In this document: one piece after another, positions 45,202-56,607 of the stretch
Layout of the letters: each line of letters begins with the position of its first letter
Numbering within the stretch: position 1 is the first letter of the stretch
Source: Arcobacter cloacae
Lineage (GTDB): Bacteria > Campylobacterota > Campylobacteria > Campylobacterales > Arcobacteraceae
Reading direction: 5' to 3'
Length of the DNA stretch: 64,000 bases
Assembly: GCF_013201935.1 (NCBI RefSeq)
Contig: NZ_CP053833.1
Coordinates: 186,001-250,000, forward strand
Notes under the pieces: generated by a model
Told to the model about the DNA's origin: nothing
The model's input: only the letters and a program-made list of their open reading frames with translations
Databases searched by the model: none
Made by a program: the position numbers and the translations under genes

Positions 45202-47028
45202 TTAAGATACTATTACTTTTCTGAACATATCAGTCATATGATAAAGTAAATGACAATGATAAGCCCAAGAACCTTTTGCATCTACATTTACTCTAAAACT
45301 TATTTTTGAACCTGGTTGTACAACAATTGTATGTTTTCTCGGTAAATAATTGTCATCACCTGTTTCTAAATCACTCCACATACCATGTAAATGCATAGGA
45401 TGATTCATCATCGTGTCATTAATATATGTTATTCTTAATCTTTCTCCATATTTGAACTCTAAAGGTTTTGCATCTTTATAAGTTATACCATTAATAGACC
45501 ACATATATCTTTCCATATTTCCTGTAAGTCTTAAAATTATCTCTCTATCAGGATATTTATCATTAGTTGTAGGAGTTAATGATTTTAAATCTGCGTATGT
45601 TAAAACTCTTCTTCCATTATTTCTAAGTCCTACTCCTGGGTCACTAAGTCTATATTGTGGATTCATTGCTACTGCATCTACTTGAACACCTGTTGATTCT
45701 TCAAGTTTAGTAATTGGTATTTCTTTTTTCTGATTACTATTCATAGTTGACATATCATGTCCCATCATAGAATGATTCATTATAGGTTTTGGTTTTTCCA
45801 TACTAGACATATCCATTCCTGCTCCACATTTCATAGCACTTTCTTGTTTAGCAGGTTTTTGAGTTTCCATAGTCGACATATCATGTTCTGAATTATTATC
45901 ACTAGTCCCTCCCATACCCATATCTGCATGTGTTAATATTGGGAATGCATCCATTTGTGGAGTTTGAGCAATTACTTTTTCATCAAAAGTTAAAGCTCCA
46001 AGAGCATATCCACTTCTATCAATACTTTGAGCAAAAATCGAATAAGCTTTATTTACTTCAGGTTCTACTATTACATCATAAGTTTCAGCAACTCCTATTC
46101 TAAATTCATCAACAGTTACTGGTTGAATATTATTCCCATCCGCTGCAACTACTGTCATTTTAAGACCAGGAATTCTTACATCAAAAAATGTCATAGCTGC
46201 ACTATTTATAAATCTTAATCTAATTTTCTCACCATTTTTAAATAATGCTTTAAACCCTGTAGCTGGATTCTCACCATTCATTAAATATGTATATGTATAT
46301 CCTGATACATCTGAAATATCTCTATCTGTCATTTTCATTTCATTCCACATTTTTCTTTCACTAAATGCTTCAAAGAAACCTTTTTCTTTTACTTCATCAA
46401 TAAAATCACCAACTGTTCGTTGTTTGAAGTTATAATAAGAAGAAGAAAGTTTAATTTTTCTGTAAACTGAAGATGGTTTTTCATCTGACCAATCTGATAA
46501 TGAGATTACATATTCTCTATCATATTCATATGGGTCTTTTATTTTTGGTTCAATTATAATTGCTCCAAAAACACCTTCTTGCTCTTGAAAACCAGAGTGT
46601 GAATGATACCAATAAGTTCCACTTTGAAGTATTGGAAATTTATAAGTAAAAGTTTCTCCTGGTTTAATACCATTAAAGTTGCTAAATCCAGGAACACCAT
46701 CCATAGAAGCAGGTAAAATAATTCCATGCCAATGAATAGAAGTATCTTCATTAAGATTATTAGTGACATTTATTGTAACTGTGTCACCTTCTTTCCATCT
46801 AAGAGTCGGACCACTTAGCATTCCATTTACTGTTTTTGCAATACTTGGATTGCCAGTAATATTTACTGCTATTTTTTCAATGCTTAAATTAAATACATTT
46901 CCACTTAATTCAGTAGTTTTTATTCGAGTTGATATTTTAGAATTTGCACTTAGAGTTATTGGAGCACTTACAAGTAAGCTTGTTGCAATCACACCTTTTA
47001 CAAAAGTTCTTCTATTTATAGTTTGCAT
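45202..47028 (-). CDS. Periplasmic multicopper oxidase (CopA/PcoA type)
   Basis: The product has 608 aa. The Tat signal (NRRTFVKG) is followed by three cupredoxin domains with copper motifs HWHG, WYHSH, HPMHLHG and the terminal HCHLLYHM. A Met/His-rich insert at about 370-435 (HDMSTM, MDMSSM and MMGHDMS repeats) is typical of the copper-resistance subgroup. It oxidises Cu(I) in the periplasm. It is the first gene of the copper operon. Confidence 0.94.
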   Translation of the reverse strand: MQTINRRTFVKGVIATSLLVSAPITLSANSKISTRIKTTELSGNVFNLSIEKIAVNITGNPSIAKTVNGMLSGPTLRWKEGDTVTINVTNNLNEDTSIHWHGIILPASMDGVPGFSNFNGIKPGETFTYKFPILQSGTYWYHSHSGFQEQEGVFGAIIIEPKIKDPYEYDREYVISLSDWSDEKPSSVYRKIKLSSSYYNFKQRTVGDFIDEVKEKGFFEAFSERKMWNEMKMTDRDISDVSGYTYTYLMNGENPATGFKALFKNGEKIRLRFINSAAMTFFDVRIPGLKMTVVAADGNNIQPVTVDEFRIGVAETYDVIVEPEVNKAYSIFAQSIDRSGYALGALTFDEKVIAQTPQMDAFPILTHADMGMGGTSDNNSEHDMSTMETQKPAKQESAMKCGAGMDMSSMEKPKPIMNHSMMGHDMSTMNSNQKKEIPITKLEESTGVQVDAVAMNPQYRLSDPGVGLRNNGRRVLTYADLKSLTPTTNDKYPDREIILRLTGNMERYMWSINGITYKDAKPLEFKYGERLRITYINDTMMNHPMHLHGMWSDLETGDDNYLPRKHTIVVQPGSKISFRVNVDAKGSWAYHCHLLYHMTDMFRKVIVS

Positions 47029-47102
47029 AAGAATTCCTTCTTTTTTTGTTTTATAAGGAATGATACTTTATTAATAAGGAGTCAATGTGGAGAGAAATAA
47101 AA

Positions 47103-47130
47103 AAACCTTCAAGTCAAAGCTTGAAGGTTT
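47103..47130. terminator. Terminator, third copy
   Basis: AAACCTTCAAG pairs with CTTGAAGGTTT, the same stem as at 39104 and 40241, with a shorter loop. Confidence 0.7.
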
Positions 47131-47156
47131 AGGAGAGGAGTAATATTATTTAATAA

Positions 47157-47381
47157 TCATCCACCATACAATTCATCTCTTTCTGGATTAAGAATTTTTT
47201 GATGTTTTTCAAAAGTTGTCAATTCATTTGATAAACTATCTTTTTTCAAATCTTGATGCATTGATTTATGCATTACTGCACATTTTTCTTTATCCATACC
47301 CATCATCGTGTTATTTTCACTTGCAAACAAACTTCCTGCAAATAAACCTGCTACTAAAACTGTAATTGTTAACCTTTTCAT
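47157..47381 (-). CDS. Small periplasmic Met/His/Lys-rich protein, copy C
   Basis: The product has 74 aa and the same signal peptide as copies A and B. The mature part is diverged (NNTMMGMDKEKCAVMHKSMHQD, ending LYGG). The conserved Cys and Met/His positions support a shared metal-binding role. Confidence 0.7.
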   Translation of the reverse strand: MKRLTITVLVAGLFAGSLFASENNTMMGMDKEKCAVMHKSMHQDLKKDSLSNELTTFEKHQKILNPERDELYGG

Positions 47382-47993
47382 TTTCTATCCTTTGATTTTT
47401 TATATGTGGAATTATATTAATCTAGTAAGGAAGGAATGTGGAAGCATAAAATTATTTTTAATCTGAAAATATATATAAAAAACATATTTCTTAGTTTTCG
47501 TAAAATTTTAAATTTTAAATATGGAAAAATTGCTGAATGTCAGAAAATAGATGTTTATAAGTATTATGAAAATGTTTATTATAGTTTTCATTTGTATTTT
47601 GGACACTTTCTATAAATGTATTTTTCAGAAAATCAATCATTCTATATTATAACAAATATATATAAGAATAAACAACGAGATTAGGTTTAATATACTTGAG
47701 AAATGAATAGATTTTTTAGATAAATAATGCTAAATCTGAAAGCTCATTTGTTGTCTAAAAGTGGTCTATTAATTCAACCTAAATTATAAAGTTCAACAAC
47801 CTGTACCTTATGGAGTATGTTCAAAAATTTAACTCTTTTGGGAGCAGTAAATTAAATCAACAAATAACATGCACAAAAAATGTCGTATATCAAAATGCCT
47901 ACAAACTTAGTAAAGAAAAAGTATAAAACATCTTTTATCTACTCATTAGAAGGCTTGATATATCTTATTGTTGTACTTATATTTTCATGTTTT
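47382..47993 (+). other. Gene-poor gap after the copper cluster
   Basis: About 610 AT-rich bases hold no open frame I can support. A short frame near 47800-47930 gives only about 45 residues with no family resemblance. It probably contains decayed sequence at the island edge. Confidence 0.4.
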
Positions 47994-48194
47994 TTATTTT
48001 AATAATGTACCTTTAGTTCTTTTGATTTTTATTAAATCATCATAATTTAAACCTAAATTTACACACATCATACCCAAAGTTTGTATTTTATATCGTTGTG
48101 GATTTTTTAATTTTAACTCATTTAATGCTTGTCGAGATATATCTAAATTTGAGTCTTTTATAAAATTAGAAACACTCTTATTTATTTTTTTAGG
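47994..48194 (-). pseudogene. Small gene remnant, possible regulator
   Basis: The frame is open for about 66 codons from 48194 to TAA at 47994-47996, with no usable start codon before an internal ATG pair. The peptide (SVSNFIKDSNLDISRQALNELK, then RYKIQTLGMMCVNLGL) has the feel of a helix-turn-helix protein. It follows the 48190 gene with a shifted frame, so a frameshift fusion or loss of the start is possible. Confidence 0.4.
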
Positions 48195-48531
48195 CTATAT
48201 CCTTTAAAAGATTAGTATATATGTGATTATCAATCGAATGATAAGAGACATAATCACTATATACAGTAAAATAACCACAAAAACTTCCATTATAATATGC
48301 CTCATATACAATATTTCCACTTTGATGTCTAACAAAAACTTTAGAACCCAAAGATTTTGAAATAGCTAAACCAACAGCAAGGTTATAGTTAAAAAAGTCT
48401 TTATCAGTTTCTATTTCTTCAAATTCATTCGCATTATTCCATTCCTCTTCAAAATATGAGGTAGGTATTGCATCTAAGTTTATTATTTCACCATTTACAA
48501 TAAAAGTAAGCTCTTTATCTGCCAAAAACAT
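48190..48531 (-). CDS. Hypothetical protein
   Basis: The product has 113 aa, acidic, with no signal peptide. Beta-rich segments are LTFIVNGEIINLD, KVFVRHQSGNIVYEAYYNGS and YFTVYSDYVSYHS. ATG 48531 follows AAAGGA. I do not recognise the family. The pairing with a small helical frame downstream and a recombinase nearby hints at an accessory two-gene cassette. Confidence 0.6.
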   Translation of the reverse strand: MFLADKELTFIVNGEIINLDAIPTSYFEEEWNNANEFEEIETDKDFFNYNLAVGLAISKSLGSKVFVRHQSGNIVYEAYYNGSFCGYFTVYSDYVSYHSIDNHIYTNLLKDIA

Positions 48532-48789
48532 TTTAATCCTTTTTATTTGTAATAATAGTAAAATTTAAAAATTATGTCAAGTATTCTTGTCAATAGTAAT
48601 TAAAGTTACAAAATAAAGTTTTTATTCTGCAAAAGTATTTTTAATCTAATTACCTATATGTTTTAAACATCTGTTTTCCGACACCTTTCCTCTAAATCAA
48701 AAAAACTTCTAAAAAATACCTAAATAATATACGATAAATACTATCGGATTGTGATACAATACGGAAACTATATCAAAGAGGTTTTTCGT

Positions 48790-49347
48790 ATGTTAATAGG
48801 TTATGTTAGAGTTTCAACTGATGATCAAAATCTTAATTTACAAAAAGATGCGTTAATTAAATATGGTGTTGATGAAAGAAATATATTTTCAGATAAAACA
48901 TCAGGTTCAAAAGATAAAAGAGTAGGACTTGATAAAGCAATAGAGTTTTTAAAAAATGGTGATACTTTAGTCGTTTGGAAACTAGATAGATTAGGAAGAA
49001 GTCTAGCTCATTTAATTGATGTTATTACTAATCTAAAAAATAGAAATGTTTCTTTTGTATCTATTACTGAAGGTATGGATACAACAACAGCATCTGGTGA
49101 ATTGTTCTTTCATATTTTTGGAGCATTAGCTCAATTTGAAAGAAGTTTGATTCAAGAAAGAGTAAAAGCTGGACTTGAATCTGCAAAACTAAGAGGTATT
49201 AGAGGTGGATGACCAAGAGCTATTGATGATGAAAAAATGGTTGCTATTAAAAAAGCTCTTGAAGATGGAATGAGTAAAGCTGCAGTTTGTAGAACATTTG
49301 GTGTAAAACGAAGTACTTTAATTGATAGTTTGAATAGAAGTGAATAA
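48790..49347 (+). pseudogene. Serine recombinase with an in-frame stop
   Basis: It starts MLIGYVRVSTDDQN at ATG 48790 and reads normally (WKLDRLGRS, GALAQFERSLI) to a TGA at 49210-49212. It then continues in the same frame (PRAIDDEKMVAIKKAL, RTFGVKRSTLIDSL) to TAA 49345-49347. The TGA sits where GGRPR is usual, so CGA to TGA is the likely change. It removes the DNA-binding HTH. It marks the right edge of the metal island. Confidence 0.9.
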
Positions 49348-49469
49348 ATTTCAATTAGTGCTTTTTTATTGATATTAAAATTTTTCAGCTAACTAAAACA
49401 TGTCCAATTTTTTAAGGTTGGACATGTTTATTAAGTTATATTAATTCTTTTTAATTAACATTTTTTAAA

Positions 49470-50558
49470 CTAGTTTTGTTTAGATAAATCTAACTTTTGT
49501 ATTCTTTTCTTTTCTACTAATAATTTATCTTGGAATTGTTTACTTTTATCTTTTGCAAAAGCTTGCATATTTTCAACTTCATCCATTTCATCAACTATTT
49601 CAACACCTAAAAGTGTCTCAATAGCATCTTCTAAAGTTACAACTCCACTTGTTTGACCATAGTTATCATGAACTATAAATAAGTGAGTTTTTCTCTTTAC
49701 AAATAAATCTATTAATACAGAAACTGGAACATTTTCTGAAATCTTATGAACAGGAACCGTAATATCTCTTAAGATTGTTTGGTCTCTCTCTTCAACACTC
49801 TCTTCTAAAATAGTTTGATTAAATACTATTCCTATAATATCATCTATTGATTCACTATAAATTGGTATTCTTGAATGAATATACATCTTATCGTCTTCAA
49901 TAGCTTCTTCTACTGTAGTATCTGCATTTAAAGCAAACACAACACTTCTTGGTGTCATAATCTCTTTTGTTTTTATGTTTTTTAGTTTGAAAAGGTTTTC
50001 TATTAAAACACTCTCTTTTGAGTGAATAGAACCCTCTTTTTCTCCCATAGAAACAACAGCCATAATCTCTTCTCTTGAAAAATTAATTTCATCTTTTTTA
50101 CCTTTTGAGATATAACTTGTTATTAGTCCTGAGAACCAAACTAAAGGATAAGTAATTTTAATCATAAAAGATATGATATAAGCAGCTGGAGCTAAAAGTT
50201 CTTTCCAATAAATAGCACCTATTGTTTTTGGAATAATCTCTGAAGCATATAAGATAACTAAAGTTAAAACAAATGCAATCAATGTCTGCCATTCATTACC
50301 AAATAAAAGTTGTGCTTGCGCTCCAACACCAGCTGCTCCCATTGTATGAGCAAAAGTATTAAGTATTAAGATAGAAGATATTGGTTTATCAATATTTGAC
50401 TTTAAATCTTTCAACATTTTAGAGGTTCTAGTATGACCACCATCTTTTGACAAAGTTTCAATATAAGAAGAAGTACTAGACAATAAAACAGCTTCAAGAA
50501 CAGAACACATAAAAGAAACAAACAAGGCTATAGATAGATAAGTGAGTAAAAGGGTCAT
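49470..50558 (-). CDS. CNNM/HlyC-CorC-family protein with DUF21 and CBS domains
   Basis: The product has 362 aa. A DUF21 membrane domain with four helices (about 1-180) precedes a CBS pair (starting TKEIMTPRSVV, then the second around TSGVVTLEDAIETLLG). The usual C-terminal CorC/HlyC domain is absent, and the protein ends in a charged helix. Family members are linked to Mg/Co efflux. Confidence 0.88.
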   Translation of the reverse strand: MTLLLTYLSIALFVSFMCSVLEAVLLSSTSSYIETLSKDGGHTRTSKMLKDLKSNIDKPISSILILNTFAHTMGAAGVGAQAQLLFGNEWQTLIAFVLTLVILYASEIIPKTIGAIYWKELLAPAAYIISFMIKITYPLVWFSGLITSYISKGKKDEINFSREEIMAVVSMGEKEGSIHSKESVLIENLFKLKNIKTKEIMTPRSVVFALNADTTVEEAIEDDKMYIHSRIPIYSESIDDIIGIVFNQTILEESVEERDQTILRDITVPVHKISENVPVSVLIDLFVKRKTHLFIVHDNYGQTSGVVTLEDAIETLLGVEIVDEMDEVENMQAFAKDKSKQFQDKLLVEKKRIQKLDLSKQN

Positions 50559-50706
50559 TTTTTACACCCCAAGAAAGTAATATTTAAGGTACGCCTATAA
50601 TAGGAGTCGGTCGAATTCATTTTTTTTTAATCCTTTTTAAATTTTGAACAAAATTATATCATAATATTTAAATTTTAAATATTTATAAGAGGTTTAATTA
50701 AATAAC

Positions 50707-51750
50707 TTAAACCTCTGTTTTTTTAAGTTTTTTACTTGATAAATCAGACATTAAAATACCAAGCCAATGTGTACTTGTATTTGAATCAAATGCTATTTTT
50801 AAAGTCATAGTAATTGGAACAGCTAAAAACATTCCTACAATTCCCAAAATATAACCCCAAAATATTAAAGAGAAAAATATTACCAAAGGAGATAATCCTA
50901 GTTCTCTTCCCATTAATTTTGGTTCTAAAATATTACTTATTGAAATATTTATAATCATATATAAAACAATAACCCAAATAGCAGAAAAAATATCAAGGTT
51001 CATTAATGCTAAAAGTATAGCAGGGATTGAAGCAATAATTGACCCAACAACTGGTACAAAATTAAACAGCATTGCAATAACACCCCATAAAATAGGATAG
51101 TCAACATTGAAAAAAGTCAACATAATTGTCACTATAAATCCAGTTAAAAAACTTGTGAAAGTTTTAACCACAAAATATTTTTGAATATTAAATGAAAAAA
51201 GATTGAAATGTTCTAGTTTTTTTGCATTATTTCTAAAAATTACTCTTAATTTTGTTTGGAAAGATTTTGATTCAGCAAGGATAAATGCAACCCCAATAAT
51301 AACAAGTAAGAACTTTGATAAAAATGCACTAATACTTCCAATTATATTTGTAGTTACTCCAAAGAATGAGCCAAAATTTAATGTTTCCATAATCTTTGCT
51401 TTATCAATTTCTAAGCCATAACCTTGTGCAAAATGAATGGTATTTAAAACTAAATTTCTTAATTTAACTTCGTAACTAGGAAGATTTCCTAAAAAATCTT
51501 TTAAAGAGATGTTTATTACATAAGCAAACATAAAACCAAGAGCTATAACGATAAGTAATAAAAGAAAATAAGAGACTATTTTAGGGAAATGTTTCCTTTG
51601 TAATAGATTTAAAACCGATGAAAAAATAGAGGAGATAAATATTGCCAAAAATAGTATAACAACTACTTGACTTGCCATTTTCATACCCGCTATTATAACA
51701 ACAAAACTTGCAAAATAAAAAAAATAGTTTTTTAAATTGATTGCATCCAT
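50707..51750 (-). CDS. AI-2E family permease
   Basis: The product has 347 aa and about seven to eight helices, with the family segments FNFVPVVGSIIASIPA and NILEPKLMGRELGLSPL near the C-terminal half. Such proteins (TqsA/PerM/YdiK) export small molecules or ions, and some are Na+/H+ antiporters. The real substrate cannot be told from sequence. It lies 21 bases upstream of a PPxD-less end (KKLKKTEV). Confidence 0.88.
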   Translation of the reverse strand: MDAINLKNYFFYFASFVVIIAGMKMASQVVVILFLAIFISSIFSSVLNLLQRKHFPKIVSYFLLLLIVIALGFMFAYVINISLKDFLGNLPSYEVKLRNLVLNTIHFAQGYGLEIDKAKIMETLNFGSFFGVTTNIIGSISAFLSKFLLVIIGVAFILAESKSFQTKLRVIFRNNAKKLEHFNLFSFNIQKYFVVKTFTSFLTGFIVTIMLTFFNVDYPILWGVIAMLFNFVPVVGSIIASIPAILLALMNLDIFSAIWVIVLYMIINISISNILEPKLMGRELGLSPLVIFFSLIFWGYILGIVGMFLAVPITMTLKIAFDSNTSTHWLGILMSDLSSKKLKKTEV

Positions 51751-51771
51751 CTATTTCCTTCTTAAAATATA

Positions 51772-51999
51772 TTAGCTAACTTTTTCGTTTGATACTTTAA
51801 CTTCACTATTTGTATTGTTTTTATCTTTTTCAGATTTGGCAATACTAACTTCTTCATCTTCTTCTTTTAATGCATTTTTGAAGTTTTTAATACCACTTCC
51901 TATACCTTTTGCAAGTTCAGGTATTTTTTTACCTCCAAAAAGTAAAAGTATCAATACAACAATTAATATTAATTCCATACCACTTGGCATACTAAACAT
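51772..51999 (-). CDS. tatA: Twin-arginine translocase subunit TatA
   Basis: The product has 75 aa. One membrane helix (about 8-20, with [21 protein letters not shown]) is followed by the amphipathic helix [16 protein letters not shown] and an acidic tail, as in TatA/E. It forms the pore of the Tat system, which exports folded proteins such as the multicopper oxidase encoded at 45202. Confidence 0.92.
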   Translation of the reverse strand: MFSMPSGMELILIVVLILLLFGGKKIPELAKGIGSGIKNFKNALKEEDEEVSIAKSEKDKNNTNSEVKVSNEKVS

Positions 52000-52077
52000 A
52001 TTTTTCTCCTATATAAAATTTTGTGATTATACACTTTTTTTAAATCTGAATAGTTAACTTGAATCAAAAAATAAAGA

Positions 52078-52944
<867 letters not shown>

Positions 52945-53075
52945 TTAGTGAATTTAAATTTTTCATATACTCTTTTGGTTATAGATAAGTCTTGAATTTT
53001 ATCTTTTATATTTCATTAATTTAGTATTAACTATTCATAAATAAAATTCCACAAATTTAAACAAGGAAGTAAAAT

Positions 53076-53246
53076 ATGAAAAAAGTATTATTAGGTTCAT
53101 TAATTGCAGTAGCTATATTTACAGGATGTACTGAAGAGAAAAAAGCACCTATCACAGAAACAACTCAAGAAGTGAAAAAAGATGATGCTTCAGCAACTTC
53201 TCAAACTCCAGTTGCTACTGAAGAGAAAAAAGAAGAAACTAAATAA
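53076..53246 (+). CDS. Small lipoprotein
   Basis: The product has 56 aa. ATG 53076 follows AAGGAAG. The signal has lipobox FTGC, and the mature part is a Glu/Lys/Thr-rich flexible chain (TEEKKAPITE, VATEEKKEE). No domain is seen. Such short lipoproteins are common near Campylobacterota membrane-protein genes. Confidence 0.75.
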   Translation: MKKVLLGSLIAVAIFTGCTEEKKAPITETTQEVKKDDASATSQTPVATEEKKEETK

Positions 53247-53394
53247 TTTCTAACCATACAAGTAGTAATTTTAATAATATTTAATTAAAATTACTATCTT
53301 AATTTACTAAAAATATTGAAATAAATTTTTAATGTAGTATAATCTTAAAAATACTAAACCGAATTATGTGGTTAATACTTAAATAGTGGAGATA

Positions 53395-53778
53395 ATGAAA
53401 TTAAATACTAATAAGAATCCTTCCATCATCATTTTCTTTATATTATTATTCTTTTCTTTACATTGGATTACTAATCAACATATAGCAAATAAATTCATAG
53501 ATGAAAAAGTTTCTAAAATTGAATATATACATAATTTCTCAGATACTAATATTAATTATTTATTCGGACAGATAGATAGTTTTAATGATGTAAAGATTAA
53601 TATAAACTTTGAGTTACAAAAAAGAAAATATTTTGATAATATTATCGCAAATACGAACAACATCTTGTTAATAGAGAATACTATTTTTAAAGAAAAAATA
53701 GTACTCTACTTAAACTTTTTTTTTAATACTAATTTATTAACTTATTTAAATTCTAGAGCTCCTCCTTTTAATTCATAA
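53395..53778 (+). CDS. Hypothetical membrane-anchored protein
   Basis: The product has 127 aa. The N-terminal helix (about 10-28) is followed by a polar domain ending in LNSRAPPFNS. The RAPP end resembles the small copper-linked DUF2946-like proteins but the rest does not. ATG 53395 is preferred over GTG 53386 because of spacing to GGAGA. The function is unknown. Confidence 0.55.
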   Translation: MKLNTNKNPSIIIFFILLFFSLHWITNQHIANKFIDEKVSKIEYIHNFSDTNINYLFGQIDSFNDVKININFELQKRKYFDNIIANTNNILLIENTIFKEKIVLYLNFFFNTNLLTYLNSRAPPFNS

Positions 53779-53894
53779 ATATAATAAATAAGAATTTATT
53801 TATTATAACTATTGGAAATTTATTTAAAAGATAAGACCAATAAAAAACTAAAATTAAATATTAATATATATGAATTAATTATCAAAGGATAAAA

Positions 53895-54662
53895 ATGACC
53901 GTTTTCGACTCAATAATATTAGGAATAATAGAAGGATTTACAGAGTTCTTACCAATATCTTCAACAGGACATCTTATAGTTGCAAGTGAATTTTTAGGAC
54001 TTGAACAAACAAATTTAAATAAAGCATTCGAAGTTATTATTCAATTTGCTGCAATTTTAGCAGTAATTTTAACTTATCCTTCAAAATTTACATTTAAACA
54101 TTTTGATTTATGGACAAAAGTATTTATTGCCTTTTTACCAATTGCAGCACTTGGGTTTGTATTTTCAGAACAAGTAAAAGCAATGTTTAACATAGAAATT
54201 GTAGCTTGGATGTTTATTGTAGGTGGAATCATATTTTTAATAGTAGAAAAGTTTTACAAAGAAGGTGAGACACACACTTTAGATGTAGAAGATGTTACTT
54301 ACAAACAAGCTATTTGGATAGGAATTGCTCAAATTTTCGCATTAATTCCAGGAACTAGTAGAGCAGGAGCTAGTATTATTGGAGCAATGTTAGTTGGACT
54401 TAATAGAAAAACAAGTGCTGAATTTTCATTTTTATTAGCATTTCCAGTTATGTGTGCAACAACCGCTTATGATTTATTAAAACATCATGATGAATTGTTT
54501 GTTGCATCTAATCTTATAAATTTAGCTGTTGGATTTATAGTTTCTTTTATAGTTGCTTTTTTAACAATAAAATTATTTTTAAAATTTTTAGAGAGTTTTA
54601 CATTTGTTGCTTTTGGGGTATATAGAATATTATTTGGTATTTTATTACTTATTATTTTATAA
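53895..54662 (+). CDS. uppP: Undecaprenyl-diphosphatase
   Basis: The product has 255 aa and about eight helices. It recycles undecaprenyl pyrophosphate for cell-wall synthesis and gives bacitracin resistance. Signatures: [17 protein letters not shown] at the N-terminus and [13 protein letters not shown] near the middle. The length is normal. The stop is 12 bases from the next ATG. Confidence 0.96.
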   Translation: MTVFDSIILGIIEGFTEFLPISSTGHLIVASEFLGLEQTNLNKAFEVIIQFAAILAVILTYPSKFTFKHFDLWTKVFIAFLPIAALGFVFSEQVKAMFNIEIVAWMFIVGGIIFLIVEKFYKEGETHTLDVEDVTYKQAIWIGIAQIFALIPGTSRAGASIIGAMLVGLNRKTSAEFSFLLAFPVMCATTAYDLLKHHDELFVASNLINLAVGFIVSFIVAFLTIKLFLKFLESFTFVAFGVYRILFGILLLIIL

Positions 54663-54674
54663 TGAAAGTATAAA

Positions 54675-56549
54675 ATGAAAAAAGTATTGTTAATTTGCTC
54701 ATTTATTATAATCACAATATTAATAATGATATATGCTCTTTTATTTACAAGTTTTGGAAATAAGATAATAAGTAGTTATATAGAAAAAGTAATTAATCAT
54801 GAACAAGAAGAACTTTATTTTAAAGTTGAAAATTTTAATTTAACTACTAAAAAATTAGATTTTAAAGCTTATGTAAATGATGGTTCGGAACTAAAAATTT
54901 CAGGAAATATTTCAATATGGAAAAGAGATTTTGATTTGAAGTATTCAATAAATATATTAGATTTAACGATTATAAAAAATTTAAATAATCTTGAATCTAA
55001 AGGTTCTTTATGCACAAATGGTATATTTAAAGGAAATTATAAAAATGCAAATATAGAGGGTATTTCAAATATTGCAAAAAGCCAAACAAAGTATTATCTT
55101 AATTTAAAAAAATTTGAAATAGCGAGTTTGAATTTAGAGGTTAAAGAAGCAAAAATCAATGAACTACTTATGATAATGGGTAATCCAAGTTATTTAAAAG
55201 GTAAATTAAATATATTTGCAGATATTAAAAATTTTAATAGTTCTAATTTAGAAGGAATAATAAAATCTAATATTGTCAAAGGGAAAGTTGATAATGATGT
55301 TATAAATCAAGAATTAGAATTAGGAATAGGAAATTTAATTAATTTTGAATTTGATTTTAATGCATCAATTGTAGCTAATAATATGGAGATAAAAACTATT
55401 CTTGATACTTCAGTGGGAGATATATTAATTGATAGAATGATAGTAGATTTATCAACTAAAAAAATCAACTCAGATTATAAGATAAATATTTCTAATATGG
55501 CTGTATTATCAGGCTTTGTTGATAAAAAATTAGCTGGAAGTTTTATAACAACGGGAATTATAGAAAGTTTAGATAATAAAATTAAAGTAGATGGTATATC
55601 TGATATATTTGAAAGTGAAACAAAATATAAAGCAATTTTTGATAATTTTAAATTATCTTCTATTTCATTTTCTATAGAAAAAGCTAAAATAGAAAATCTA
55701 TTAAAAATGATAAGTGAACCAATTTATGCAACAGGAGATTTAAATATAGTTGGAAACATAAAAAATGCAGATTTAAATAATCTAGATGGATTTGTGAATT
55801 CTAACTTTAACAATATTGCAGTAGTGAATGAAGTTACAAATACAGTTTTTAATCAAAACATAAAAGATGATATTACAGCTAATTTAGTAATTAATAGCAA
55901 ATTAGTACCAAATCAAGTAGTTTCTCAAATAGCACTAGAGACAAATGTAGGAAATTTATCAACAACTAATAGTACCTATTTTATAAAAGAAGATATTTTT
56001 TCAAGTGAATATTTATTTAATATTCCTTCTTTAGAAAAAATGGATAATTTTATAGGAATTAAACTTTTAGGTAAAATGGATTTACTAGGTAAGATAACTA
56101 TAGATGAAAATAAATTTTTATTAGATGGCAAATCTAATTTTTTTAATGGATTATTTGATTTCAGACTAGAAAATGAGAATTTAATGATTAATTTAACCCA
56201 TATTAATGCTAAAAGTTTATTATTAACATTAGAATATCCACAGATATTGGATTCTTCTGATGGAAATTTAACTATAAATTATAATTTAGACTCTAAAAAA
56301 GGTGAATTAGTTGGTAGTTTTATAAATGGGCAGTTTTTATCAAATTCATTTACTTCTTTTCTTAATCCCATAATCAAAACAGATTTAGAAAAAGATGTTT
56401 ATAAAACTATAAATATAAATAGTAAAATAAAAGATGAATTCTTAATTTCAAATATAATTTTTAAAAATGAGAATAAAGATTTTGAAATAAAAGATTTAAT
56501 TATAGATTATGAAACAAAATCTATAGATATTGAAAATCTAAAAAAATAG
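54675..56549 (+). CDS. Large AsmA-like envelope protein, repetitive
   Basis: The product has 624 aa with an N-terminal signal anchor (about 3-25). The rest alternates beta strands with the repeated idea SKxKIxGISxIxxSxTKYxxxLxxFxxxSLxxxxxxxxI: GISNIAKSQTKYYLN at about 128 and GISDIFESETKYKA at about 314, roughly 186 residues apart, followed by similar KAxIxNLLxMI-type segments. This is a duplicated AsmA/TamB-like beta structure, as in lipid-transport envelope proteins. The exact family is not sure. Confidence 0.55.
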   Translation: MKKVLLICSFIIITILIMIYALLFTSFGNKIISSYIEKVINHEQEELYFKVENFNLTTKKLDFKAYVNDGSELKISGNISIWKRDFDLKYSINILDLTIIKNLNNLESKGSLCTNGIFKGNYKNANIEGISNIAKSQTKYYLNLKKFEIASLNLEVKEAKINELLMIMGNPSYLKGKLNIFADIKNFNSSNLEGIIKSNIVKGKVDNDVINQELELGIGNLINFEFDFNASIVANNMEIKTILDTSVGDILIDRMIVDLSTKKINSDYKINISNMAVLSGFVDKKLAGSFITTGIIESLDNKIKVDGISDIFESETKYKAIFDNFKLSSISFSIEKAKIENLLKMISEPIYATGDLNIVGNIKNADLNNLDGFVNSNFNNIAVVNEVTNTVFNQNIKDDITANLVINSKLVPNQVVSQIALETNVGNLSTTNSTYFIKEDIFSSEYLFNIPSLEKMDNFIGIKLLGKMDLLGKITIDENKFLLDGKSNFFNGLFDFRLENENLMINLTHINAKSLLLTLEYPQILDSSDGNLTINYNLDSKKGELVGSFINGQFLSNSFTSFLNPIIKTDLEKDVYKTININSKIKDEFLISNIIFKNENKDFEIKDLIIDYETKSIDIENLKK

Positions 56550-56607
56550 AGGATAAATCATATATTTATATGATTTATCTAATTAAATGATATACAATAG
56601 CATATTC

